A DNA stretch of 64,000 nucleotides from Agarophyton chilense (lineage: Eukaryota; Rhodophyta; Florideophyceae; Gracilariales; Gracilariaceae). A program made the position numbers and the translations under genes. Below are positions 43,501 through 53,429 of the stretch, one piece after another. The notes below the pieces were generated by a model. That model saw nothing but the letters and a program-made list of their open reading frames with translations, did no database searches and was not told the DNA's origin. Position 1 is the stretch's first letter; each line of letters starts with the position of its first letter. The stretch is from NCBI GenBank assembly GCA_030374765.1, contig JARGXX010000006.1:248001-312000 (forward strand). The letters run 5' to 3'.

Positions 43501-45170
43501 TCCTGGGAAAAGATGATCACATCGTCCAAATAGACTAAACAAGTCTTCCACTTGTATCTTGAGAGCAGGATGTCCAGAGTACGCTGGAAAGTAGCCGGTG
43601 CATTCGTTAAGCCAAAGAGCATCCTTTTGAAACGGTAGAGACCGGCGTGACACGCAAATGCGGTTTTGTCTTGGTTTTCTTCCGCTACAGGCACCTGCCA
43701 ATAGCCAGAGTTGGCGTCCAACGTGGTGAACACGTTCGCTTCTCCTAAGCTGTCAATACATTCGTCCATTGGAGGCAACGGGTATATATCTCGAACTGTA
43801 ACTGCGTTCAGTTTTCGATAATCGATACAGAATCGTAAAGAACCATCAGGTTTTGGAACCAGCACCACTGGTGAGGCCCAAGCAGATAGAGCTGCTTCGA
43901 TTACTCCTTCTTCCAGAATTTTGCTGACATTCTCTTCCTCGATTTGGCGTGTTCGCGGTCCCGCTCTGTAGGGTGGTTGGGAAATCGGTCGTGACCCTGG
44001 GACCAAATCAATGTGGTGTTCCGTAGCGGAGATTTCTCCTAGTTTTACACTCCACATGGATGTATACTTCTTCAGCATATACCTGATCTTCGTTCTGTAG
44101 TGTTCCGACACATGTTCTAAGTCTAGCTCTTCGACCAGGCTCTCTGGATCCTTTGCCGTTTGCAATTGATCTCCAGACGGAGTTTGCAGTTCTTCATCTG
44201 TGTCACCGACATGGGTTAATCCCAATACTTCTGCAGTAGAAACATGAGTAGGGCCCACCACTGTGGGATGAGGCAAAGCTGTTGCAACAACCTGATTCTT
44301 CGGTATCTGATAATCGTTATCGGTAAAGTTACTCACTAGTATCCAAAAGTGGCTACCAGGATCAACTTGAACAATGCCGTTATCGACCAGCAATCCACGG
44401 AATTCGTACATCCGAGTATTCGGTTGAATTACCACGAGTCCGTGTCGTTCTGTTCTTACTTGAACCCAAGTTTGGATTTGCGCCTTCAGCATGGCACTCT
44501 TCGCTACTCGAATCCTCGGCGAGAGACGTCCTCGAGATTTCCCGTATTCCATAGATGGTGGAAGTGGAGGTGCTTCAGAGCAACGACGCATTGGCTTGCG
44601 AACAATTGGTACCATTGATCCATCATCTAGTTCGACTAGTTTTCTTCGCGGGCGAATGGCTTCGACAAACTTGTCACAATAAACACATACCAGTACCACT
44701 GGTGCAGCCAACGTCTTACAGACGATGAAATCGACTAGGACTACAAAGCGTCCCAAACGCACCACGAGTCGAACTGTTCCCAGTATCGTCACAGCATTTT
44801 TGTTGGCATCCCGGATGTCCGGTAAAGGACCGTATCGAATAAGTTCTAAGTCAGCAGGAGCGAGCTCCGATTCCCGTATAAAGTTCGGACCAGCACCTGT
44901 GTCCAGGATAGTCAATCGACGAGATATCAGATTCCTGTCAGAGCCGATGTGGGCATAGACCTTATAGTTTCTTTTAGACACTACCATGTGGTAACTTTCC
45001 CGTTTTGAAGGACAAGTATAACGTCTCCAAGGACGATGTAACTCACAGTCAAACTGTACTCGCTTTCCGTCCGGTGGATTGATTCCGTACGGTGGAAATT
45101 TGGGAGGCCTGAAGAGAATCTTGGGCTTCCAAGCGCGGGAGCAGGGAGGCGAGCTCTCCCTGGTCAGCAC
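40563..45170 (-). CDS. Element C pol polyprotein (protease, reverse transcriptase, RNase H, integrase), uninterrupted
   Basis: 1535 codons counted from a GTG at 45170; the frame is open from 45242 and has no ATG, so it is probably reached by a -1 shift from gag. Protease: LTILDTGAGPNFI, Asp at residue 90. Reverse transcriptase: [25 protein letters not shown] and YLDD at 547-550. RNase H: GTDPSEYQVGCAL, SENECLAVVW, NTDHSSLRW, QADALSRL. Integrase: His/Cys zinc region (HLAHYSRLSRHPGG...CTTCAKN), core Asp in SFDIQGE (residue 1004), LLSDNRKQF and GRVERFNRT, then a GPF motif. All catalytic residues are present. The end is only half a chromodomain because of a frameshift. Long low-complexity Pro/Glu/Ser sequence lies between the GPF motif and the end. 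It copies element RNA into DNA and inserts it. Confidence 0.93.
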   Translation of the reverse strand: MLTRESSPPCSRAWKPKILFRPPKFPPYGINPPDGKRVQFDCELHRPWRRYTCPSKRESYHMVVSKRNYKVYAHIGSDRNLISRRLTILDTGAGPNFIRESELAPADLELIRYGPLPDIRDANKNAVTILGTVRLVVRLGRFVVLVDFIVCKTLAAPVVLVCVYCDKFVEAIRPRRKLVELDDGSMVPIVRKPMRRCSEAPPLPPSMEYGKSRGRLSPRIRVAKSAMLKAQIQTWVQVRTERHGLVVIQPNTRMYEFRGLLVDNGIVQVDPGSHFWILVSNFTDNDYQIPKNQVVATALPHPTVVGPTHVSTAEVLGLTHVGDTDEELQTPSGDQLQTAKDPESLVEELDLEHVSEHYRTKIRYMLKKYTSMWSVKLGEISATEHHIDLVPGSRPISQPPYRAGPRTRQIEEENVSKILEEGVIEAALSAWASPVVLVPKPDGSLRFCIDYRKLNAVTVRDIYPLPPMDECIDSLGEANVFTTLDANSGYWQVPVAEENQDKTAFACHAGLYRFKRMLFGLTNAPATFQRTLDILLSRYKWKTCLVYLDDVIIFSQDVESHLRHVEKILKALQSAGITLKFKKCEWFAGTVQYLGHVIKPGQLAIQEAQREALREVQPPSTQKQLRSFLGLCNVYRRFVPRYSHIAAPLNAKLRKGQPVQLEQFRQAEAEAFDTLKTKIITAPVLALPIPNLPYSVGTDPSEYQVGCALFQTHPDGECKPIGYWSRSLNAAEKKYSVSENECLAVVWALTTLRPYLQGELFTVNTDHSSLRWLLSITDPSGRLTRWRLRLYEFDFEVKYKKGLANVQADALSRLKTLGETQGEIDEEIPSFYMETHSPSFEEEEQETLDDYSDADPFLAIADTDLSVQLERISCTELLCEQHADTFCASIRSRLNGGEELPLSLDSRGILLRHVKKHDPIVIPHVLKSRVLHLAHYSRLSRHPGGTKLFMILRRDFYWPTLAMDCHATVRLCTTCAKNRVKLYRKRKPMTLFQAKAPLQYVSFDIQGELIRSRRGYRSLLVISDRFSKLVRTVPLKRITATVIAQAFIKHWVFIYGPPEVLLSDNRKQFVAKFFQNVCRIMGIRNVLATTYHPQFNGRVERFNRTLIAELRHYIADQPKEWDMFTDTLCYAYNTQVHTSTKTAPFDLMLSRNPQALPVTLDDETELDAPTPAMYHPKWRNDLKARAEEAAKELSKTRALYKRNYDAGRRRGNPAIRVGGHVLVRVERPDKQEEFRHKLLPIAAGPFKVVDLNEDTVVIKTGGDVERVSRDRVEVAPDPQVEVQVSGRTKEASATERQGKSRSDSGESEPPPMARAEEKAPELPPPAVAYANHGQLPKYQDMLRGTRTPVSTEMEPESRKDVLEFGPKDFETSARENAPLPLQAEPSGEAAFAVPPISAPIPRGQEEEEVTPPVVVQAPSSTQQRSESDKPKDVHPRMGLRSSKKYASMEPVKQDSNLSEKGSRGMSTLLLRAERQLVHERTLSDAETANTETLGSALRHFNPVNRSLAPTAKAMGNAQEYVMDRICEHGEHEDTR

Positions 45171-45211
45171 TACGGGATCGACTAGTGCCGACCCCCTAGG
45201 GGCTCCCTCTC

Positions 45212-47373
45212 TTAGTTTTCCGGTGGCATCGGCTGATTCGCCTCAAAGGCGCCTCTTCCTACCGGGGTTCCGGGTTGTAACACTTCAGCATTCTGAGCAA
45301 CCGGCTTGTCCGTCCGGTGCATTGGTGTCTGAGAAAACCAACTTTTGGCTTTCCAATACATGCCCGCCGGTACGCGGCTCCTTTTCTCTTCTTATAGTGC
45401 TTCATAATTCGTCCAGATACGCCTCAGATCCTTTGCAGGAAGCGTGCATTCTGCACTCAAATGGTGTTTTCCGTAACATGAATAACATATCAAACCGTCA
45501 CGACGGTTGGTCAACATAGGTTGTGAACGGTATGCCGTGCGAGTATCCACCCATCCTGGTTTTCCGTTCTTGAAACCTCCTCGTGGAGGCACCGTGTAGG
45601 GACGGTACATAGGGCGACGGCCCTCCATAGCTATTAGGGCTTCCTCGTCCTGAGACTCCGAGTGTTGGAGATCCACTGTAGGTACAAAAGAGTCCGTATA
45701 TCCCATTAAATGGACCGCCTTCTCATGCAAGTCACTCCCTTTGGGTGTCAACGACGAATCTCGCGAGTCAACTGGAGATTCCAAAGGTAGCAGTTTGCTG
45801 CGCTGATTAACTCTGGCGGAGATCTTCTCCTTACCCATTGAGTTTCCAAAAGCCACTGAACGACGGGGGCTACCACGCGCTCTGGCCGCGTGTCCTTCAG
45901 CTTTCGCAAACTGAAATAGCTCCAAAAAGGAGACTCTTTCATGCTTCTCTCGATATCGAGCTACCAACGACTTGATGCTCGGGTCCAGCCCGTCGGTGTA
46001 CAAGGTAATACTGTCCTCCGTCGAGTGGACGTTTCCACAGCGGACTGAAGCTTTGTGAAGCCTTGAGATGTACTCAGCTTCGCCCTCCTCAGGCTTTTGC
46101 GTCACATCCCTTAGGTCCAGTATCGCCTGACGTATCGCGTTTGAAGTTGCGTAACTGCGCAGCAAATACTGCACCGCCTCTGGCCAGGAGGTAACGCCGC
46201 CTTCATCGGCTGTCAATGATCCGCATACGGAACGATATTGCTCCTAAGCAAAACCCTTCAGGAAGTGTGGTAAAGACACAAATGCCTGTGGTTCACTCAT
46301 CTCTAGAGTGTCTGCTTCGGCAACGAATCGAGTGAAAAACTCGATAACGAGAATGGGGGTTTTCCCATCAAATGTTAATTAATTAAGGCCGATCTTCAAT
46401 CGTTTGATGTGATCCTTCACCTTCGCGGTTTCGCGTCCTGAGCGCTTCTTGCTCTTCACCTTCAGTCGGTAGTACCTGTAATTCAGGACCTTATGATAAG
46501 CGGATTCGTGTACGGGAGCACCTTCAATCCTCTGTAAGGTGAGCCTTTTTTTCTCATTAACCACGAAGACGTGTTCTTCTTCCGAGATCGGGCCCTTCGA
46601 TGACCATCATCACTGTCGTCGTCATCTGACGTATCTGAATCATCTGAATCATCAGAAACATCAGTACTGGAACTGAACCCCTCCGCACTTGACGATTCTT
46701 CACTCGAATCACGTTCGGACTTCCGCTTCTTACGTCGTGACTTCGACTTTTTTGAACGAGCTTCCTCCAAAGGAGCTCCTTCCTCTTCCAGCACGACTGG
46801 TTTAGTAGCATTCTGCGCATGAACTGCCGCCTCCAGGCGTTCTAAACAAGGATTAACTCGAGTGAGGACTTCCTCTACATCCACGGTCAAGCCGGGTAGC
46901 GAATCGGGCGTATTCCCGTACCTCTCCAGTAGATGGTTCAAATCCTCACGTAGTGTTTTCACTGATGCAGAGACCTACTTCCCATCGTCTTGACGAACGA
47001 GTGCTTGGTGCGCTCTGCGTAATTGTTCGACATCAGCGATAAGAGCAGCGATCTGCAATTCCAACGCAACCATGCGCACACGCGAAGCGCTTGAATCAGA
47101 CTTGAGACGACGCACTTCCCTGCGCAATTCATCCTCTTCTTGAGGTCCGACGACCTCAGGGTCAACTACAGCTTCTGTGGTGGGCGTGACTGCCGCTGCC
47201 ACAGGGCCCGGTACATCCGAGAGATATCGTTCATCATTCACCGAGCGTGAGCGCGACATCGCTTGACGATACAGCCGCTCTCCGGCTTCAACAGATGAGG
47301 CGAGCCTCGGTTTCGGGGGTGGTCCCGCAGGACCGGGGCGACCAGTACTCGACTGGCTTCGGGTCTTCGGCAT
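45212..47373 (-). pseudogene. Element C gag, broken by three or four stops and one frameshift
   Basis: The ATG at 47373 starts MPKTRSQSSTGRPG. A TAG at 46977-46975 interrupts the frame, which continues through a Lys/Arg- then Ser/Asp-rich segment to 46483. A frameshift near 46560 leads to the capsid-like part (SAYHKVLNYRYYRLK). TAA at 46381-46379 and a TAG near 46247 interrupt it before the long piece 46216-45392, which ends after a canonical zinc knuckle CYSCYGKHHLSAEC and a TAA. The same frame stays open after that TAA to another TAA at 45214-45212. The capsid region aligns with gag of elements A and B. As read, no full Gag can be made. Confidence 0.85.
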
Positions 47374-47570
47374 CCTAAACCAAACCTAAGTCCAGGTGCG
47401 AACCAAATGGTGTCTTCGACTTCTCGACCACGTGTTCAACCACGATGAATTCCGGAATTGCCGGAGGTGGTTTGATAAACAATAACTGTAGTGATTCCAA
47501 TTCTTCCAAGTATCGATATCTATTCCACGTTCCAGGAAGGAATTGTTCAGTGCAGCTGACCACAGTGGTT

Positions 47571-47586
47571 CTAAGTCGGGAGACCA
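47571..47586 (-). promoter_or_regulatory. Element C primer-binding site
   Basis: The minus strand reads TGGTCTCCCGACTTAG, 2 nt inside the 5' LTR. It matches the primer sites of elements A and B, although the LTRs of C are unrelated to theirs. Confidence 0.85.
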
Positions 47587-47588
47587 CT

Positions 47589-48255
47589 TGTAGTATCCGA
47601 TCTAACGGAGAGAGAAGACACCTGCGACAGCGTTCGGATTGCCGATGGGTCGCTTGCGGCGAAGGAAAAGGGGTGGTAGAGCTACAACACCAGCGAGCTG
47701 GAAGTGGGGTGTAAGGCCACTACTTGCCAGCGAGGGTGAACAGTTCAACTGTAAAACGTTGATGGAACGTAGGTACGAGACGGCTCGTGAAGTGGTTGGG
47801 GGCTGACTATCTATTATAGCTCGTCCGGATCTCCGGTTAAGGAATCCTAAGCGAGGAACAGAATAGTCATGATGCCCATGTTGTCTCCTTTACTTGGAGT
47901 CGGCGCTCACCTCTGGTACACTATATATTGTGTGCCAGGGTGAGTGCCCAAATAAATATATAAATAATACCCAGTGGTCTTCCACTTAGCCAAACAACTT
48001 TATGGGTACGGGCCCTAATGGACGTCTAGCTACAGAGGGTAGTAAAACCAGCCACGTGGATCGCCACTACATGCGCCGTTGCAAGCCACTCCACTCGTGA
48101 TACCACGTGTTCCAACAATGTACCCTGCCTCCTGGCATCCTACGCGGTGTGCCGTTTCATATCACAAGTTTGATGACATCACTCACTTATGAGTTCCAAC
48201 CGCGACTTCGCGAAAAACCAACCTATCGGATTCCCCGACATAGTAGAATACTACA
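47589..48255 (-). repeat. Element C 5' LTR
   Basis: 667 bp, TGTAGTAT/ATACTACA termini, the partner of 38308-38974. Five or six of the differences cluster near 48165-48225; the rest are scattered single substitutions with no indels. Confidence 0.95.
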
Positions 48256-48551
48256 GAACCCTATCGGTAAGGTTTTCATAATCATCAGCACCCGGGATGA
48301 AACCGAGGCTCGAAGCGGAGTCCAAAGTTTCTGGGTCATGACAAAACTTGAGATTGACCGGACGGATAGGGTCCGCCGTGATGCAATCAGTTGACTTGCA
48401 CGAGCAGAAATTTCTTGCAGTACTGATCTTATTTACGAAGGATCACCCGAACGGCCTCGGCATCCATGCGGCCCAGCGTTGGGAGATTAATCGAAGTGGT
48501 GATAAAAGATGCAGCGTGCAGCTCAACCGCTGAGGTTCGCGACTGTTCCAT
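48256..48551 (-). pseudogene. N-terminal part of element D gag, separated from the rest by element C
   Basis: The minus-strand ATG at 48551 starts MEQSRTSAVEL, followed by a Gag-like PTLGRMDAEAVRVILRK. After a stop and frameshift comes ADPIRPVNLKFCHDPETLDS and NLTDRV, which ends at the element C boundary. Continuing at 38302 (one pentamer removed) keeps the frame into LNHKAKDSVL and the gag piece at 38207-37683. Confidence 0.7.
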
Positions 48552-49103
48552 ATTGACAGAGCGGAATCAACGTCTTCTCCGTTGAGCGTAGGAAGAACGG
48601 GGGCTGGTTCAACAACTTTTTTTTGAATCTGAACAAATAGTAGTGATAACTGTGGCAGGTTCAGGTAACAAAGAAAGAGGAAGTTGACGGATAGTTCGAT
48701 GGTTTACTCCAGACTGTAGCGAACGGTAGCTATAAAGCTTATAATCCATCCGTATGGTCTCAAAGCTGCTCTCTTTCTCTCTCTCTTAGAAGCAAGCTCA
48801 GCCACCCGTTCAGTATAGTAGTTCAAACAGTGAAGCTAGCGGTGATGTTGAAAGCAAAGGCATATGCATCTGTCCTATCTAAACCGATAAGGTACCTACT
48901 TTAAAACCGCATTATCGGTTACACCCTTATACCCTGCTACACAATGCAAAATGTGTTACCTCTCATTAGGAATGGACATTCAAAGAACTATGCCGTCACC
49001 AAAATTTGAACAAACCCAAAGAGTAACAGAATTTTAACATTTTTCCTTTCAGAAATACTGTAGGTCCCGTGACACTCGTAGAAGAGAATAGAACAACGAC
49101 AAT
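48552..49103. other. spacer between element D gag and element E
   Basis: About 550 bp with no gene. By position it may hold the 5' untranslated region or LTR remains of element D, but I find no second copy to compare. It contains a CT-rich run near 48770-48790. Confidence 0.4.
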
Positions 49104-49108
49104 CAGCC
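49104..49108. repeat. Element E target-site duplication, left copy (CAGCC)
   Basis: CAGCC directly precedes the element E 3' LTR and is repeated exactly at 55870-55874 directly after the 5' LTR, as expected for a 5-bp staggered integration. Confidence 0.9.
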
Positions 49109-49452
49109 TGTCGCTGGATACCTTGCAGGTGCGTCAGGTTAACTGAAGACAAAGCTACAACGGGGAACGAGCCTGACGCAGAGACTGAAAATTGAGAGCG
49201 AAGGCGATACGAGAGACCACGCAGCGACGTAGTTAGGAGCGAACACGACCGTGTGGTTTAGAGTTTACTTCTATTCCCTTTACCCACGCCTTCCCAGATC
49301 GGCGTGGGGTAACACATTAATCTACAACTACGAACTACACACAGCGCAAAGTGGTGCAGTGGCGGCGGTAGTGTAGGTAGACCCACTGGCCGCGATATGA
49401 CATGATTACAGTAAGTGTAATCCTACATAGAAGAAAAAAATAGAGTATGACA
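49109..49452 (-). repeat. Element E 3' LTR
   Basis: 344 bp, plus strand TGTCGCTGG to TATGACA. It aligns with 55526-55869, with shared blocks such as GGGGAACGAGCCTGAC, GCGAACACGACCGTGTGG and TACAGTAAGTGTAATCC. Confidence 0.9.
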
Positions 49453-50048
49453 CTCACTCCCTTTGTGGCCTCGTGCGCTTGCTGCACAAATATTACAACT
49501 TACTTACACAAAACCAGAAAGGAAAATATGAAAGTATTCGTCATGTTTAAATGTCCAGAAAACGGTAGTGAAATCAGCGAAGGCGATTTTCAGGTGAGTA
49601 GATTGCTAGAAGTGAATCCAGAGATTCCGAGTTCGAATCCAGCTGAGTTCGAAGAAATGAAGACCAAAAGTGATATTGTAAGCACCATTAGACCACCAAT
49701 TAATCGTTGCGATCGATACAACTAGACCGTTCGTTAGACCATGGAAGCATGCTAACGTCTTAATTGTACGCAGAACGCCCCGAATACTTGGAACCCGACG
49801 AACAACAGTAATCTCGCATACGGTGTGGTATCGCGTGAACGAAGCAAGACGATAGCCAATGAGGGGGGGTGGGTCATCATGTCACAAACCACTTACAGCT
49901 CACTCAACTCGGAATAACAGGATCAGCTCTCTTGACCATCAAAGATCAGACAAACAACTTCGCATGATCTGTTGAGATGGTTGGACATTAAGTCTGCCAG
50001 TTTTCAATATACCACGAGAGGAGGCTTGCTGCATTGACTTAGTAATAC
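49453..50048. other. 3' non-coding part of element E
   Basis: About 600 bp between the RNase H end and the 3' LTR. A plus-strand ATG frame (49447-49725, 92 codons, starting at the LTR edge) runs opposite to pol. It has an MKVFVMFKCPENGSE segment that looks somewhat protein-like but matches nothing known. I do not call it a gene. Confidence 0.35.
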
Positions 50049-53000
50049 CTAAGCGATGTTATCACCAGACCGAACTAAACCAATGTCACTAGTATCATGA
50101 CGTAAGTATCCTTCACGTGCGTAAGCGATGTCCAACATCAGACTCTTCTCCAAAGTAAGAGTGCCTTTCGATATAACATCAAAAAGAGACATATTATCGG
50201 TAAATAGCTGTACCGGAATGTTTTCCCTACGTAGGATTGCGCGAAGCTCTTGCGAAAGAGTAAAGGCGGAATCAAACGTGTCGCTAAACGCAACAAGCTC
50301 AGCGGCCATCACAGACCTAGTAACATGGCCTGCTTTGTAGGAGCAATAATAATAAGGATAGCCTGACCACTGGTGTCTGCTAAGAAGACAACAAAACCAA
50401 GTTGAGATGAGTAATCTGCATTTCCGGAAAACGATGCATCAAAGTAGCCAAAGACCTTCAGTGTAGAAGAGTCAAGGCGCGGGAAACGAACTGAAACACG
50501 GTTGTCAACGATGTAGTGCACGAAAAGAATAACGCGCTTAAAAAATCTCCAGAGTTATCATCAAAGCCGGTTCGGGCTACCTGCGTTAGCTGAGAGACTG
50601 CGAACATGCAATCAGTATGGCTATGTACGATCTGCATCAGCTTCATACGAATAGATGCGAAATTTGAAAAGGCAGCATCTTCAGGTAGAGGACAAAATCC
50701 TGAAATGTACCGGGCTTGGTCCAAAGACAAAGTCCCATCAGATGAGCAGTGAAGCGCAAACCCAGCGAAGTTACACGGCGGATAGTCATCCTCTGACATG
50801 TCGAAACGTCGAGACGTAATCTGACATAACTCCTTGAAATTACGGGGCCTGTCCGTAGCATGTCATCCATTTATGGCCCAGACATTCCCTGGAGTTTACC
50901 CTTCGCCATGAAATAGTAGCATTCCCGATCCGAGGAAAGACTTGTCATTCCGAGGACCTTCTTGTGATGAGTATCCAAGGTTTCATGCCATAAGTCGCCG
51001 AATTCTCCGGGACCATAAAGTGATCGCAAGAGCTGAAGAGGTTCATGAGGTTTAAGTTCGAACTCAGGGACAGGATCACGAATGTAGAAATCTCTCTGAA
51101 GCCTTTCAGAAGACTGTAAGTAAACTTGGCTGAGATCAGACGTCCACAAATCGAATCCGTGAAGTGCAGCCATACTCAAGATGAGTCGAACAGAAGAAGG
51201 CTGGACAGTGTTCGAGGTATGAACAAGGTACTTCTTGAGATTGTCTCTGTGACCTCCAATAACATATCGGGCCTTCAACTCAGTCAGGCAATTGTCGGTT
51301 GACTTGACCGTGAGAACGAAACGAGAGGTAGAAAGCTTCCATCAGAGGGTATATCCTCCTTAAGGATCATCTTAAAGGTGTCACGTTCCATCAGATTGTG
51401 AATCTCCTTTCGCTTCGCAGCAGTCATTTGCAGTGCGGAAGCACGAGGATCATTAGCGGAAATAGATTCTGTGAAAAAAGTCTCCCGAGCATACTGCGAC
51501 GAGAACATATCTCGGACATCCCCGAGAAACATAGTGGAAACTGTAGAAGGTGACATGTATGGCTTCACCTGCGTCATGCCAAACTGACGAGCTGCGCCGA
51601 CTTGAGAATCCTGAAAGAATACGAGCTTCTTCTCGCGGTCCACAGCTTGAACGAGAAACGGCCCAATCCATTCTCCAATACGATGCTCAACCTGCTTCTC
51701 CCTCCAATCAAGAACCTTCTGACCGAAATGCAAAACAGCATCAGCAGCACGAGGTACTGCATGTCGAAGAGCACGTTTAACACGTGCAATTGCCATGTGA
51801 CGCTCCATGTCCTTACCCGCAGCAGTAGCCACAATAGCACGACTCTCTAACGACGCTCTCGGATGCGCAGCACCTTCCGTGTACACACGAGTAGACGGAT
51901 ACTCACCAAAGACTAACGAAGAAGAAACAATTCCTTCAACTCCAATGGTGTCGTTAAGAGCCTTCAAGGACATAACAAGCAGTAGCTTTCTCGACGCATT
52001 TAGATACTCCAGCTTGAGCTTGCGGAAAGTAGACGGGAGAGGCTGATGGTAGCGCTCACCGATTCCTAAGCTTGATTGTGCCCCGATGCCTGTACGTTAC
52101 ACTCCGACAACACTTGCGGCGCCGATACTAACGAAGAGCTCACCGAAAGCAGAACCTTGATGAGTGATAATCTTGTGAGGTAGGCCTGTGTAAACGGTAG
52201 CCCAGCACTCTAAGATCGTAGACCAGATTGTCTTCGTATATACATCACGTAGGAACATAGCAGCACTGAAACTTGTACCTTCATCGACGATGTGTAGTAC
52301 AGGATCTGAATCAAAGTACATGATGTCCATGAATAAGCGTTCGTTGAACTTGGCATTAGCTGCAACAAACTATACCCGGAAGCGTGTAGGTCCACACTGA
52401 ATCCGTTGGAAGGCGTCACATCGCTTAGCAAGATCTTCAAACGTCGCTAGTGTCTCTGCTGAAGTATCTTCTGGCCTCGCACGATTCAGCAACTGGTACA
52501 GCTTATCAGCCGAAGAATAAGCGAACTGCCTGTGTAGCTTACTAAGCTGTGCAGAAGTATAGAACATTGGTGTAGCAATGGCCATCGGGACTTAGGTGTG
52601 CCCATGATAACGAGTAATTGGAACGCTCCACCAGTAGTGAACTGACGGTTCCTTGCCTGAACTTCCAGGTAAGACGATATACTTCGAAAGCTCATTCGTG
52701 ACAGTGTTCTGTGTTAGGGAGTGTTCTTCCAACACATCCATACCTACGAGGGCAGGTATGTTTCCGGCCACAACATCCAACGCAATATAGATCCGAGGAA
52801 TACTGTCTGGAGTAGCAAGCGCTACATCGACGACACCAAGCGAATAGAAAACAGAATCAGCAATTCTGAAACGCTTAAACGATTTGCGCAAAGGCCTAGG
52901 TTTGATCCGGGCGCGTTGGTAGACATCACGGAGTTCTGTCATACCAATGACAGATACGGGAGCACCTTTGTCGACGAAGAAGCCAAAGAGCGTCTACCGA

Positions 53001-53062
53001 TTGTGGTGAGATCTTTCCAGCAAACGATGAGGCACAGATCTTCGGAATGTTGTGATACGTGA
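50049..53062 (-). pseudogene. Element E pol (protease, integrase, reverse transcriptase, RNase H), broken
   Basis: Protease near 52975: VDKGAPVSVIG, where the active-site DTG has become DKG. Integrase at 52585-52097: LHRQFAYSSADKL in the zinc region, then MYFDSDPVLHIVDEGTSF and ITHQGSAFGE in the core. Reverse transcriptase at about 51973-50458: KARYVIGGHRD, LWTSDLSQVYLQSS (catalytic Asp), LLRSLYGPGEFGDLW, and the second catalytic site as MDDML next to a stop and frameshift (50870-50850). RNase H at 50312-50049: AELVAFSDTFDSA, LFTDNMSLFDVISKG, MLDIAYAREG. At least five stops or frameshifts break it. Confidence 0.85.
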
Positions 53063-53429
53063 AGAAAGATTTACGTCTGGGGTTTGTAGTACGATGCGAG
53101 GACGCAAAGCAAATTCCTTGGCGGAAAAGAATAGACGATGGCCCTTTCCGCACTACAGAAAATACGGCGAAGGATATTCAAGTAGCTTCGCAGGTTCAGA
53201 AATATCTTCACCTGGGAGAGTTCTTTTCGTAGCCTTATCAGCTTCAAGTTTGTCAAATACTGTACCCTCACTTGGATCATCAGGCAGTCCCACAGGAGTA
53301 AGGTGCGTGTCAAGATGTTCGACCGACTCCATGTCATTCAAACATGCCACGAGGTCCGTACTAAGTTCGTGAACGATATGAACGGCGGGCACACCGTTCT
53401 TTAAGTGTGTTGAAACACGATTAGAAATG

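Larger units (their letters stand above)
38308..48255 (-). mobile_element. Element C: Ty3/gypsy chromovirus, full length, inserted in element D gag
   Basis: A 9948-bp element with two 667-bp LTRs that differ at about 14 positions by eye (about 2%), so it is the youngest LTR element here. Minus-strand order: 5' LTR, primer-binding site, gag (broken), pol (uninterrupted for 1535 codons), chromodomain (frameshifted), a segment with an opposite-strand frame (39143-40289), a purine tract (38984-38976, GAGGGGGG) and the 3' LTR. The flanking pentamers on the minus strand are GGTTC and AGTTT, a 3-of-5 match. Taking C and one pentamer out restores the element D gag frame exactly. Confidence 0.92.

Noticed and set aside
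49600..49650. A tRNA T arm (GAGTTCGAATCC)
   Set aside because: No pairing T stem, D arm or acceptor stem surrounds it.
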